In this document: piece by piece, positions 17,962 through 26,923 of the stretch | Layout: every line of letters begins with the position of its first letter | Position numbering within the stretch: the first letter of the stretch is position 1 | Assembly (NCBI GenBank): GCA_025774935.1 | Contig: JALGZK010000014.1 | Location: 16,184 to 80,183 of the forward strand | Origin: a bacterium | Lineage (GTDB): Bacteria > Joyebacterota > Joyebacteria > Joyebacterales > Joyebacteraceae | Direction: 5' to 3' | DNA length: 64,000 nucleotides | The notes under the pieces: generated by a model | The model's input: only the letters and a program-made list of their open reading frames with translations | The model's database searches: none | Told to the model about the DNA's origin: nothing | Program-made: the position numbers and the translations under genes

Positions 17962-18939
17962 CTACCTCCCCTTCCCGGAGTCGACCGCGGTCACGTGGCC
18001 GTCCCGCTCGAGGATCGACTGGTCCTTCCCGTTCCCTCCCTCGCGCCCGCCGCCGCCGTTCCCGTCCCCGTTCACCCTCCAGAGCTTCATGAAGTAGAAG
18101 TCCTGAAGATCGGGGTCGGCGCCGTCGAACCCCTCTCCGGGCCGCTCGTCCGCGAGCACGTGGGCGATCGTCTTCCCGGCGCGAAGCCTCGTCGTGAGCA
18201 CCTTGTGCTTCTCGAAGAACTCGTCGAGCTCCGGCTTCGCGACCGTCTTCCGCCACGTCCTCCCGCGGATCTCGTCGAGCGCCGCCTGGGGCTCGCCCTT
18301 GTGAAGCACGAAGCCCTCCCGGATGATCGCCATGTCGCTGCAGACCTGCGCGACGTCGTCGACGATGTGGGTCGAGAGGATGACGATCACGCTCTCGCCG
18401 ATCTCGGAGAGGTGGTTCAGGAACTTGTTCCGCTCCTCCGGGTCGAGTCCCGCGGTCGGCTCGTCGACGATGATGAGCTCCGGGTTCCCGAGGAGCGCCT
18501 GCGCGATCCCGAACCGCTGCTTCATCCCGCCCGAGAACGTGCCGAGCTTCTTCTTCCTGTCGTCCCAGAGGCCCACGCGCCTGAGGAGACCCTCGACGAC
18601 GTGCTCCCGCTCCGTTCCGTTGGTGATCCCCTTGAGCGTCGCGAGGTGCGAGAGGAGTGTGACCGCGTTGATGTTCGGGTAGACCCCGAACTCCTGCGGG
18701 AGGTAGCCGAGCACGCGCCGCACCGCCTCCTTGTCCTTCAGCACGTCGGTCGACCCGAGCCGGATCGAACCCGTGTCGGGCTCCTGGAGAGTCGCGATCG
18801 TGCGCATGAGGGTCGTCTTCCCCGAACCGTTCGGCCCGACCAGGCCGAACATCCCCGTTCCGATCGTGAGCGAGACGCCGTCCAGGGCCCGGACGCCGTT
18901 CGCATAGGTCTTCGAGACGTTCTCGATGACGAGTTCCAT
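17962..18939 (-). CDS. ABC transporter ATP-binding protein
   Basis: About 325 residues from ATG 18937-18939 (MELVIEN), which has GGAGG five bases ahead; an ATG at 18949-18951 adds four residues. Walker A GPNGSGKTT, signature FSGGMKQR, Walker B LIIVDEPTAG, H-loop STHIV. The C-terminal 90 residues are an accessory domain ending in a glycine- and charge-rich tail. It pairs with the permease/M1 fusion that begins 4 bp downstream. Confidence 0.92.
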   Translation of the reverse strand: MELVIENVSKTYANGVRALDGVSLTIGTGMFGLVGPNGSGKTTLMRTIATLQEPDTGSIRLGSTDVLKDKEAVRRVLGYLPQEFGVYPNINAVTLLSHLATLKGITNGTEREHVVEGLLRRVGLWDDRKKKLGTFSGGMKQRFGIAQALLGNPELIIVDEPTAGLDPEERNKFLNHLSEIGESVIVILSTHIVDDVAQVCSDMAIIREGFVLHKGEPQAALDEIRGRTWRKTVAKPELDEFFEKHKVLTTRLRAGKTIAHVLADERPGEGFDGADPDLQDFYFMKLWRVNGDGNGGGGREGGNGKDQSILERDGHVTAVDSGKGR

Positions 18940-19096
18940 GGGTTCCTCCATATGGCGGTGGTGCTCCTTCGTCGCGCGGCGCTCCGGTCAGGCGACCGGG
19001 CGCTTGTGCCACGCAACAGGTAGGACTCCGGTGGGAGGGGACGGGTTTGCGGAAAGGCGCTTGGTCGGGTGAGAGCCTGGCAGACGACTGAGGGCG

Positions 19097-19118
19097 TTCA
19101 GTATTCTGAACAGTATTC
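19097..19118. repeat. direct and inverted repeat upstream of the surface-protein promoter
   Basis: The octamer CAGTATTC occurs at 19099-19106 and 19111-19118 (12-bp period), and TTCAG-TATT-CTGAA at 19097-19110 is an inverted repeat. It abuts the -35 box at 19121 and lies between divergent genes, so an activator or repressor site is likely. Confidence 0.45.
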
Positions 19119-19120
19119 GG

Positions 19121-19150
19121 TTGACCCAGGGGTCTATAGTGGTGTAGTAT
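19121..19150 (+). promoter_or_regulatory. sigma70-like promoter for the repeat-rich surface protein
   Basis: TTGACC (19121-19126), 18-bp spacer, TAGTAT (19145-19150). The rest of the divergent region 18940-19339 shows no gene. The predicted leader is about 180 nt and contains a long imperfect hairpin around 19262-19313 (ACTGGGG pairing with CCCCAGT). Confidence 0.5.
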
Positions 19151-19339
19151 GGCGCATCGCAGCCGGGGAAGTCATGCTCCCCCACCACGTGTGCGCCGCT
19201 CCCGCGGCGCGGGAGTGGCACGCTGGGAGCTCATGACGAGTCAAGACGGATGACGTTCTGAACTGGGGCCCCGCCGCGAGGTGGAGGGCCCCTTTCTCGT
19301 GCCCCAGTACGGCACGAACCTGAAAGGAGCAGTCGAACC

Positions 19340-22300
19340 ATGAGACGCAGCATCATTGTGGTTCTCGCCATCGTGACCGCGCTTTGCGCCGTCGCGCTTA
19401 CGGGATGTGAGCCGGCCCACGCCCAGGACGGGCGCCCGATCCCGGACCCGTCCATGTCGTGGTGTGAGTGGTCGGGTCTCGTCGCGGGCACCCGCGTCCT
19501 CATCTGCCCGGGTGGCGACGGACCGTCCTTGATCGATGTTACGGTCCTGGACTCGTTCGGACTGCCCGTTGTCGGCGAGACCGTCTACTTCGACTTCGAC
19601 CCCGCCTGTGACGCGTGCTTCTGCCCCCCGCTCTCACTCACGACTGACGCAAGCGGAATGGTCCAGCTCACTCCGTCGGGCGGGCTGGCGACTGTCGTGG
19701 CTCCGGAGTGCTGTGACGTGGTCACGACCGTCACCTGCCTCGGGGTGACGATCCCGTGGGCCGGTGGAGGCGGCACCGACGACAGACCCTGGTTCTCGTT
19801 CGATTACGAGGCCGACTGCCTGGTCGGGCCGTCCGATCTCGTCATCCTGCAGGCCGATTTCATGGGGCCGTTCGCGTGCAGATCGGACTTCGACGGGAAC
19901 GGGATGGTCAGCGCCGTAGACCTGTCGATGTTCATGGTGCACGTCGGGCACCTGTGCGAGCCCGGCCAGGAGGAGCCCGACATCGTGGTCTTCCCTCCCT
20001 CCATGGAGTTCGAGGTCTACGAGGGCGGGACGGACTGCCAGACGCTCGCGATCGACAACGTGGGCGACGCGACCCTCGAGTGGTCGCTCGGGGAGCTGTG
20101 CGATTGGCTCACGGAGAGCCCGGTGAGCGGGAGCATCCCGGCGGGCGACGGCCAGGCGGTCGACGTCTGCGTCGACGCGACCTCCCTCCCACCGGGAACG
20201 TACTACTGCGACATCATCATCGAGAGCAACGACCCCGACACGCCGTTCCTCACGGTGCCGGTCACGCTCGAGGTGCTGCCTCTCCCCGACATCACGGTCA
20301 GCTCGACCTACTTCTACTTCGAGCTCTACCAGGACGACCAGGAGTGCCAGGTCCTGACCATCGGGAACGTCGGCTCGGGCACCCTCACGTACACTCTCGC
20401 CGAGGCCTGCCCGTGGCTCTCGCACGACCCGACGGGGGGCAGCGTGCCTCCGGCTGGCTCGGACGACGTAGACATCTGCGTCGACTCCACAGGGCTCCCG
20501 CCGGGGAACCACACCTGCGCCATCACCCTCACGAGCAACGACCCGGACGAGTCGCCGATCACGATCGACGTCGAGATGGACGTCCTCCCGACGCCGCGCA
20601 TCGACGTCCATCCGTTGACGCTCGAGTTCGAGCTCTACCCGGGCCAGCAGGACAGCTCGGAGTTCTTCGTCGACAACGTCGGAACGGCTGAGCTTCTGTG
20701 GGACATCGTCGAGGCGTGTGAGTGGCTCTGGACGAACCCCACGTCGGGCTCGACGGGTGTCGGCGGGTCCGTCCCGGTCAACGTCCACGTCGACGCGACG
20801 GGACTCGCTCCGCTCGAGTACGGCTGCGACATCATCGTCGAGAGCAACGACCCGTACGAGGACGGGGACAGAGCGCCGACGGTCCAGGTCACGCTCACGG
20901 TCCTCCCGGCCCCGGACATCGAGGTCACCCCGCCGGCCCTCTCGTTCACCGTCCTGTGGTCCGACTTGGACTGCGCGTCGCCTGTGATCGACAACGTCGG
21001 TACGCTGCCCCTCAACTGGGGGGCGTCCGACGCGTGCGAGTGGCTGGGCATGACCCCGGACGCGGGAACGGTTCCCGCCGGCGGCTTCCAGGAGACCGAG
21101 GTCTGCGTCACTGCCACGGACCCGCCTGGGTACTACACGTGCGACATCGAGATCGCGTCGAACGACCCGATCGATCCCCTGGTCATCGTCCCCGTCGAGA
21201 TGACGATCCTCCCCGCTCCCGGGATCGGCGTCGACCCGGACACCCTCTGGATCGAGGTGACCGAGGGCTCGATCGAGTGCGACTCGCTCGTCGTTACGAA
21301 CACCGGCTACGCGGACCTCATCGGTGACGCCGCGTCGAGCTGCGGGTTCATGAGCGTCGTTCCACCGAGCTTCATCTCGCCGCAGGGCGACAGCCAGACA
21401 CTGAGCGTGTGCATCGACGCACAGACCCTCACCCCGGGCAGCTACTACTGCGAGGTACTGATCACGAGCAACGCCGCGACCGACCCGGACGTGACGGTGC
21501 CCGTCTACGTGACGGTCATCCCACTCGCGCCTGACATCGAGGTCACGCCGACGTCGCTCTCGTTCCACATCGTCGGGACCGAGACGAAGCAGGCCGAGCT
21601 CGAGATCGCGAACGTTGGTGCGCTGGGGCTGAACTGGGAGCTCACCGAGGCGTGCACCTGGCTCACGGCGGGACCGGACAGCGGCGGGGTCTACCCGGGC
21701 GGCAGCCAGACGATCAACGTCACGGCCCACGCCCCGACGCTCGGGACCGGCGTGTACCTCTGCGACATCGACATCGCGTCCGACGATCCCGACGAGCCGC
21801 TCGTGACGGTGCCGGTCACGCTCACCGTCCAGCGTCCGCACCAGCTCTACTCGTCGATCGTGTGGCACGACCTGGGGTGCATGGACAAGGCGTTCGTGTG
21901 CCCCGCCGGCGACGGGAGCTGGTTCTCGGCGAGCATCCGCGACGATACTAACGGCCCCATTCCGGGCGCCCAGGTCACGGTGAGCTTCTACGGCTGCTTG
22001 CTGTGCCTCTGCGAGCCGATCTCCGGAATCACAGACGCCGCCGGGATCGTCGACTTCCCGCTCCAGGCCGGCATCGACGCAACGGCCATGACCAACTGCT
22101 GCACGATGACGATGACCGTCACCTGCGGCGAGATGGATCTCACGGACGTCCGGCAGTGGATCTCTCCCGACCTGAACGGGGACTGCTCCACGGACGAGGA
22201 CGACGAGCCGATCTTCTCCTCCGACTTCGCGACCGATGCGTGCCGGAGCGATTTCGACTGTAACGGCATCGTCGACATCGTGGACTTCGCGATCTTCGTC

Positions 22301-22636
22301 GAGCACCAGGGCCACGCGTGCGAGCCGGTGAGCGGCGTCGATGAGCCCGAGCTGGCGGACATGTCCATGCTCGAGCAGAACGTCCCGAACCCGTTCAACC
22401 CGACCACGCGGATCGCGTTCACGGTCGCGGAACCGGGACAGGTCGTGCTCGCGGTCTACGACGCGAGCGGCCGTCCCGTCCGGAAGCTCGTCGACGCACT
22501 GATGGCGCCGCAGCGCCATGAGGTCACCTGGGACGGGAAGGACGAGCGCGGCGTCGACGTCGGTTCCGGAGTCTACTTCTACAGGCTCTCTGTCAATGGC
22601 AAGCTCGAGACGAAGAAGATGGTGCTCTTGAAGTAG
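19340..22636 (+). CDS. large exported repeat protein with NPFNP C-terminal domain
   Basis: 1098 residues. Lipobox-like signal (ALTGC, Cys23; alternatively cleaved after AHA). Six BACON/ASH-like Ig repeats of about 95 residues occupy roughly 213-833, each with a WL pair and an SNDP turn (IESNDPDTP, LTSNDPDES and so on). They are bracketed by two homologous Cys-rich modules, each an Ig-like domain followed by a dockerin-like acidic segment (SDFDGNGMVSAVDLSMF and SDFDCNGIVDIVDFAIF). The last 80 residues are a FlgD/type-IX-secretion-like domain (NVPNPFNPTTRIAF, ending KKMVLLK). Presumably cell-surface or extracellular; no enzymatic domain seen. Own promoter and terminator, so monocistronic. Confidence 0.88.
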   Translation: MRRSIIVVLAIVTALCAVALTGCEPAHAQDGRPIPDPSMSWCEWSGLVAGTRVLICPGGDGPSLIDVTVLDSFGLPVVGETVYFDFDPACDACFCPPLSLTTDASGMVQLTPSGGLATVVAPECCDVVTTVTCLGVTIPWAGGGGTDDRPWFSFDYEADCLVGPSDLVILQADFMGPFACRSDFDGNGMVSAVDLSMFMVHVGHLCEPGQEEPDIVVFPPSMEFEVYEGGTDCQTLAIDNVGDATLEWSLGELCDWLTESPVSGSIPAGDGQAVDVCVDATSLPPGTYYCDIIIESNDPDTPFLTVPVTLEVLPLPDITVSSTYFYFELYQDDQECQVLTIGNVGSGTLTYTLAEACPWLSHDPTGGSVPPAGSDDVDICVDSTGLPPGNHTCAITLTSNDPDESPITIDVEMDVLPTPRIDVHPLTLEFELYPGQQDSSEFFVDNVGTAELLWDIVEACEWLWTNPTSGSTGVGGSVPVNVHVDATGLAPLEYGCDIIVESNDPYEDGDRAPTVQVTLTVLPAPDIEVTPPALSFTVLWSDLDCASPVIDNVGTLPLNWGASDACEWLGMTPDAGTVPAGGFQETEVCVTATDPPGYYTCDIEIASNDPIDPLVIVPVEMTILPAPGIGVDPDTLWIEVTEGSIECDSLVVTNTGYADLIGDAASSCGFMSVVPPSFISPQGDSQTLSVCIDAQTLTPGSYYCEVLITSNAATDPDVTVPVYVTVIPLAPDIEVTPTSLSFHIVGTETKQAELEIANVGALGLNWELTEACTWLTAGPDSGGVYPGGSQTINVTAHAPTLGTGVYLCDIDIASDDPDEPLVTVPVTLTVQRPHQLYSSIVWHDLGCMDKAFVCPAGDGSWFSASIRDDTNGPIPGAQVTVSFYGCLLCLCEPISGITDAAGIVDFPLQAGIDATAMTNCCTMTMTVTCGEMDLTDVRQWISPDLNGDCSTDEDDEPIFSSDFATDACRSDFDCNGIVDIVDFAIFVEHQGHACEPVSGVDEPELADMSMLEQNVPNPFNPTTRIAFTVAEPGQVVLAVYDASGRPVRKLVDALMAPQRHEVTWDGKDERGVDVGSGVYFYRLSVNGKLETKKMVLLK

Positions 22637-22710
22637 AGTCCCAATCACGGGAAGCCCGAGTCGGGGAACCAACGCAGGATCACGACCAGTTCGTTCCACC
22701 GACTGCGAAA

Positions 22711-22732
22711 GCCCGGGGCGTGTGCCCCGGGC
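22711..22732 (+). terminator. terminator of the repeat-rich surface protein
   Basis: 8-bp GC stem (22711-22718 with 22725-22732), loop CGTGTG, flanked by AAA and CTT. About 75 bp after the stop codon; it also lies just past the end of the convergent lipoprotein gene. Confidence 0.6.
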
Positions 22733-22772
22733 CTTCGTCGTCGGACGGGTACTCATCCAGCAGGTCCGCGCG

Positions 22773-23378
22773 CTACTGCACCAGCACGACCTTCCTCGAG
22801 TCCGCGAGCCCCGCGGCCTCGATCCGGCAGAAGTAGACGCCGTGGGCGCAGGGGTTCCCGAGGCCGTCCGTGCCGTCCCAGACGACGTGGCCGGATGCCC
22901 CGGCCCTGAGCGTGGCGTCGAGGAGCGTCCGGACGAGCCTGCCCGTGATGGAGTAGACGCGGATCCTGACGCTGCCGGTCTCCCCCACCGAGTACCGGAC
23001 GGCGGTCTCGAGCCGCATCGGGTTCGGGGCGGCGGGGGCCAAGCCCGTGCAGCCGGGCGACTCGCTGCCGCGGGTCCCGGGGAACCCGGAGCCCGGACCC
23101 GTGCTCTCGTGCCACGAGCCGCCGCGCGTGAGACGGCTTCCGCCGTCGTCCGCGAGCCAAGCCGACCCGCCGCCGCAGACGCGGTGGGCCCTTCCGTCTG
23201 AAATCCACTCCGGGAACGGGATCGTGTCGGCGAGCGCTCCGACGGGGAATCCGTCCGGCAGATCGGGAATGAGGGGGAGCGAGACGTTGGTCGACACGGC
23301 GCCGCAGCCGGCCGCGAGGACGGCCACGCCCTCAAGAAGGACGCCGGCGCCGAGCGCGGTGAGGGGCGTCGGTCTCAT
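22773..23378 (-). CDS. small lipoprotein with NPFNP-type C-terminal domain
   Basis: 201 residues from ATG 23376-23378, preceded by a strong AGGAGGT; the frame is open further upstream but without signal features. Lipobox VLAAGC near residue 24, a short low-complexity middle with no recognised domain, and a C-terminal FlgD/T9SS-like domain (APNPMRLETAVRYSV, VVWDGTDGLGNPCAHGVYF, ending RKVVLVQ). It is essentially a signal plus sorting domain with about 100 residues between. Convergent with the large repeat protein. Confidence 0.75.
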   Translation of the reverse strand: MRPTPLTALGAGVLLEGVAVLAAGCGAVSTNVSLPLIPDLPDGFPVGALADTIPFPEWISDGRAHRVCGGGSAWLADDGGSRLTRGGSWHESTGPGSGFPGTRGSESPGCTGLAPAAPNPMRLETAVRYSVGETGSVRIRVYSITGRLVRTLLDATLRAGASGHVVWDGTDGLGNPCAHGVYFCRIEAAGLADSRKVVLVQ

Positions 23379-23721
23379 GGGACACCTCCTCGGCGACTCG
23401 CCGGGAATGCGTGATCCTGCCACGGGGGACGAGTCCGCGCGCGTTAGGGAGGCGTGTCCGTCTGAGAGGCAGCCTGTGCTGTGCGGGTGAGTTCGCTCGG
23501 TGGGGCGGGAGCGCTCGCTCCCTGGCACGTTCTACTTCTCAAGCTAGCGCTCAGGTGGGCGCGTGTCCAGGGGAATCGCGCGGAGGAGGGCGCCAGCCCG
23601 GCGAGCGCAGGGTGAACGGGCGGAGCCCGCCCCGAACCCGCTCTGGACTCCGTTTCGCCGCGGTGGCATACTGTCGCCGGAGGCTCGCAGACAAACCCCA
23701 TTGGAGCAAAGGAGGCCGACC

Positions 23722-24459
23722 GTGCTGAGAGCCGCTGCGATCGCCGCCATCCTCCTCGCCCTCTCTCCTACGGGCTCTGCCGCGCAGTGGCGCCTCGACC
23801 TCGAGGGTGGCGCCGTCTGGTCGATCTCGAACGACGTCCGTATCCCGGGCGACTCGGGGACGGAGTTCTCGCTCACCGGTGACCTCTCGACCGACGCCTC
23901 CGCCTATTGGCGCGCGCGTGTCGAGTACGTGCTCGGGGAGCGCCACGTGTTCTCGGTCCTCTACGCTCCGCTCACGCTCGAGTCGACCGGGTCGCTCGAC
24001 AAGGACCTCGACTTCGTTGACGAGACGTTCTCCGCAGGGACCGACCTCACGGCGGAATACATGTTCAACTCGTACCGGTTCACCTACCGCTACGAGTTCA
24101 GGCCAGGCGAGCAGTTCCAGTTCGGGCTGGGACTCACGGGGAAGGTGAGGGACGCGAAGATCAGCGTGGCCGGCGGCGGTCTCTACTCGGAGTCGACGAA
24201 CGTCGGGTTCGTGCCGCTCCTGAACTTCCGGCTCTCCTGGGCGTTCTCGGACGCGCTGGCGGTGCTCTTCGAGGGCGACGCGGCGGCGGCGTCACAGGGC
24301 CGTGCAGAGGACGTCATCCTCGCGCTCGTCTGGCGGGCGAACGACCGGTGGGCCGTGAGGGGAGGCTACCGCGTGCTCGAGGGCGGGGCCGACAACGACG
24401 AGGTCTACAACTTCGCGTTCCTGAGCTACGCTGCGCTCGGCGTGACCTACACGTTCTGA
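23722..24459 (+). CDS. outer-membrane beta-barrel protein
   Basis: 245 residues from GTG 23722-23724 with a strong AAAGGAGG six bases ahead; upstream codons in the same frame lack a signal. Signal peptide VLRAAAIAAILLALSP cleaved near SAAQW, then alternating amphipathic strands and a C-terminal VTYTF, the terminal Phe typical of outer-membrane barrels. Eight to ten strands fit the length. Resembles generic OmpW/OprF-type small porins in form but not in any motif I recognise; function unknown. Confidence 0.82.
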   Translation: MLRAAAIAAILLALSPTGSAAQWRLDLEGGAVWSISNDVRIPGDSGTEFSLTGDLSTDASAYWRARVEYVLGERHVFSVLYAPLTLESTGSLDKDLDFVDETFSAGTDLTAEYMFNSYRFTYRYEFRPGEQFQFGLGLTGKVRDAKISVAGGGLYSESTNVGFVPLLNFRLSWAFSDALAVLFEGDAAAASQGRAEDVILALVWRANDRWAVRGGYRVLEGGADNDEVYNFAFLSYAALGVTYTF

Positions 24460-24537
24460 CTCCCCGGAGGGCCTGCTTCCGCCGGGGAGTCCGTCCATCG
24501 CGCCGTCGTGCGTCGCTCCGGCGCGTGAGTTCGCTTC

Positions 24538-25611
24538 CTACTCTGTGGTGTCCGTCTCCACCCGCGCGTCCATGATCATCCTGAGGAGCACGATTCCCTT
24601 CTCGTCCGGCACGCCGGCCGGGTCCGCATCCGTGTCCACGCGGAAGACGAGAACGAACTCGAGGTCCGGGAAGACCGCGAGGAAGTGGCCGCCCGAGCCC
24701 GCGTGTCCGTACCAGCGCGGCCCGAGCGCGCCCGCGGCGGGGCTTCCCTCGGGGATGATCGCCCACATGTAGCCGTACCCGTAGAGCGGGTCTTCCCCGA
24801 ACTCCGCAGGGATGCTCGTGCTCTCCATGACCCACTCCCGCGGGACGACCTCACGACCTTCCCAGATGCCCTCGTTGAGATAGAGGACGCCGAACCGCGC
24901 GAGGTCGCGCGCGGTCATGCGGAAGTGGTACGCGGGGTGCAAGGAGATATCCTCCTGGTGCCAGTAGAAGCACTCCTCGGGCCGGAAGTCCTCCATCCCG
25001 ATGGGTCCCGCGACCTCCTCGGCGAACGCCTCGAAGATGTCCTTCCCGGTCTCTTCCCGGAAGATGGTCCCCGCGACGTTGAACCCCCAGTTGTTGTAGT
25101 AGAAGTGCTCGCCGGGAGCGTGGCTCCCCCGCTCGGGCCGCGAGTCCTTCATCGACTGGCTCTCCGCGGCGGCCTCGATGTAGACCCCGGAACGCGCCTG
25201 GAGGAGCGTGCGCACGGTCGCCCGGAGCTCCTCCTCCGTTGGCGCGATCGGGCTGTCCGTGACGCCGAGCTCGGCGAGGGTCGCGTCGAGGTCGATCTCC
25301 CCGCTCGTGACGTGGATGCCGTAGAGCGCGCTCATCATGGGTTTTCTGACGGAGTGGAGCTTGTAGCGCCCGTTGACGTCCCCCCACTCGTAGAAGACGT
25401 CGCCGGCGTGCGCGAGGACGACCGCGGCGTAGCCCGCGCTGTCCGCGTACGCGCCCGCCGCGTCGAGGGCCTCGGCGGACCAGCCCGCCTCATCCGGAGT
25501 CACCCGGCCGAACTCGCCCTCGAGAGAGAACGCCGCGGTGCCCGGGCAGGCGATCAGAAGGACGACGACCAGGAACAGCGCGGACCTGAGCGGGGGGCTC
25601 ATGCGGATCAT
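24538..25611 (-). CDS. exported serine hydrolase, beta-lactamase/class C family
   Basis: 357 residues from ATG 25609-25611 with GAGGAG eight bases ahead. Signal peptide up to about TAAFS. Catalytic SxxK in HSVRKPMMSALYG, Tyr-x-Asn motif in YYNNWGFN, and a third motif HAGSGG in place of KTG. This is the esterase/D-aminopeptidase/penicillin-binding-like group; substrate is not predictable. Convergent with the barrel gene; 93 bp separate its upstream end from the next hairpin. Confidence 0.87.
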   Translation of the reverse strand: MIRMSPPLRSALFLVVVLLIACPGTAAFSLEGEFGRVTPDEAGWSAEALDAAGAYADSAGYAAVVLAHAGDVFYEWGDVNGRYKLHSVRKPMMSALYGIHVTSGEIDLDATLAELGVTDSPIAPTEEELRATVRTLLQARSGVYIEAAAESQSMKDSRPERGSHAPGEHFYYNNWGFNVAGTIFREETGKDIFEAFAEEVAGPIGMEDFRPEECFYWHQEDISLHPAYHFRMTARDLARFGVLYLNEGIWEGREVVPREWVMESTSIPAEFGEDPLYGYGYMWAIIPEGSPAAGALGPRWYGHAGSGGHFLAVFPDLEFVLVFRVDTDADPAGVPDEKGIVLLRMIMDARVETDTTE

Positions 25612-25704
25612 CGGAAACGCTCCTCTTCGCAGGTTCCCGAAGGCATCCTGTTTCACCTCGCCACGTTCGACCAGCCCAGCAGAGGGTTGGACACCACGAA
25701 GCGA

Positions 25705-25732
25705 GAGGCCGCTGCATCGAGGCAGCGGCCTC
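25705..25732 (-). terminator. terminator of first propeller gene
   Basis: 11-bp perfect stem (25705-25715 with 25722-25732), loop ATCGAG. The stem sequence GAGGCCGCTGC is repeated in the hairpin behind the paralogous gene at 26869. Confidence 0.6.
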
Positions 25733-25760
25733 CCGTGTGAATCCCCTCGCACCGCTCGGC

Positions 25761-26552
25761 CTAGCGGTACAGGTTCTTGATGTGGCCCCACGTCGCGTGT
25801 TCGACGGGCGTCATCTCCGTGAACCCGGAGATCTCGTAGACGTAGTCGCTGTCGCTGTCCGCGAGGAACACGTTCAGGGTGTTGGCGTCGAACGCGAGAC
25901 CCTCGACGCCGGTGATCCCGAGGAGCGCCGACATGTCGAACGCCTCGAGCATGACACCGGCGGTGTTGAACTTGTAGACCATCCCCGCGTTGTCGTCGCC
26001 GATGAGGAGGTTCCCCTCGTTCGACAGGAAGCACGCCGAGTCGCTGTCGACGCACGGCAGGGTGGACCAGCGTGCTACCTCCGCCCCCGCCTGAGTCCAC
26101 TCGACGCACTCGCTCGAGTTGTCGTCGGTGACGTAGAGGTTGCCGGTGTTCGTGTTGATCGCGAGGGCCGAGGCGTCGTCCATGGCGGCGTCGACGGAGA
26201 ACTCGCTCACCAGCACCCCGGCGCGCGTGACCTCGGCGACCTTCTCGGGGTTGTACTCGTCGCAGATCCACAGGTTCATCGTGCCGGCGTGGAAGTCCAT
26301 TCCGATCGGCCAGGTGAGCCCCACCTGAGCGGCGGGGAACATGCTCACGAACCCGCCGATGCGGGTGTACTCCCTGACCTCGCCTGTGCTGTTGTTCACG
26401 ACCCAGATGTTGTCCCGGTCGGAGTCATACGCGACTCCGCCGGGGAAGGTATCGATCGGCCAGGACTGGACGATCGACAGGTCGGCGAGCGCTGGCACCG
26501 TCCACACGGTGACCAGTACGACCACCACAGCCAGCATGAGCAGTCGCGCCAT
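25761..26552 (-). CDS. exported beta-propeller protein with W-G-x-I-K-x-L-Y-R tail
   Basis: 263 residues from ATG 26550-26552 with AGGAGGT ahead. Signal peptide MARLLMLAVVVVLVTV cleaved after ALA. Repeating NHL/SMP-like blades of about 40 residues (VAYDSDRDNIWVVNNSTG; LWICDEYNPEKVAEV; LYVTDDNSSECVEW) suggest a five- to six-bladed propeller. No FlgD-like domain; instead it ends TPVEHATWGHIKNLYR, a tail shared with three other exported proteins in the window. Paralogue of the next gene upstream (26924-27721), with the same promoter and terminator layout. Confidence 0.85.
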   Translation of the reverse strand: MARLLMLAVVVVLVTVWTVPALADLSIVQSWPIDTFPGGVAYDSDRDNIWVVNNSTGEVREYTRIGGFVSMFPAAQVGLTWPIGMDFHAGTMNLWICDEYNPEKVAEVTRAGVLVSEFSVDAAMDDASALAINTNTGNLYVTDDNSSECVEWTQAGAEVARWSTLPCVDSDSACFLSNEGNLLIGDDNAGMVYKFNTAGVMLEAFDMSALLGITGVEGLAFDANTLNVFLADSDSDYVYEISGFTEMTPVEHATWGHIKNLYR

Positions 26553-26690
26553 GAGGCTGCACCTCCTCTCCCGGGAGCGTTCCGACAACGCTTCCGACAG
26601 CGTCCGAGCGGGGCGCGGGGGCTCCTCCCCGCAGTGCCGGGCCGCCGTCCCTCATGCCCCCGTGCGGCACAGAACAGCAACGCGGGGGCA

Positions 26691-26719
26691 ATGGTACGTT
26701 GTTCTTGACGAGCATTCAA
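26691..26719 (-). promoter_or_regulatory. promoter of first propeller gene
   Basis: Minus-strand TTGAAT (26714-26719), 17 bp, TACCAT (26691-26696). The -35 box and flanking GAGCATTCAAGGG are identical at the paralogue. The gap 26553-26923 otherwise holds the leader and the terminator of the paralogue. Confidence 0.6.
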
Positions 26720-26868
26720 GGGATGTTTGGAGGGGTACCGGGATACCGGGGGAGCGTCCAGAAACCAGCGGGGAACGGCCTATCGAGCCCGAGAGCCTAC
26801 TGAGTGGCGTCTGCGAGGGCCTCCAGCTCCGTGTCTCGCCCTCCCCGGGCGGCGAGCTGTATATGGAC

Positions 26869-26897
26869 AGAGGCCGCTGCGAACGGCAGCGGCCTCT
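26869..26897 (-). terminator. terminator of second propeller gene
   Basis: 12-bp perfect stem (26869-26880 with 26886-26897), loop GAACG, 26 bp past the stop. Eleven stem bases are identical to the hairpin at 25705. Confidence 0.65.
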
Positions 26898-26923
26898 CAA
26901 GAAACCAGTCTCCACGAATCGGC

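Noticed and set aside
19340..22636. The repeats of the surface protein as a CRISPR-like or DNA-level repeat array
   Set aside because: Repeat units are long (about 290 bp), diverged and in frame; they are protein domains.
19634..23335. A 1233-codon minus-strand frame through the large surface protein
   Set aside because: No ribosome-binding site or motif; mirrors the plus-strand repeats of the real protein, which explains its apparent repeat pattern.
25764..25811. W-G-x-I-K tail as a PEP-CTERM-like or LPXTG signal
   Set aside because: No hydrophobic transmembrane span follows the motif and the protein ends within one or two residues of the Arg.
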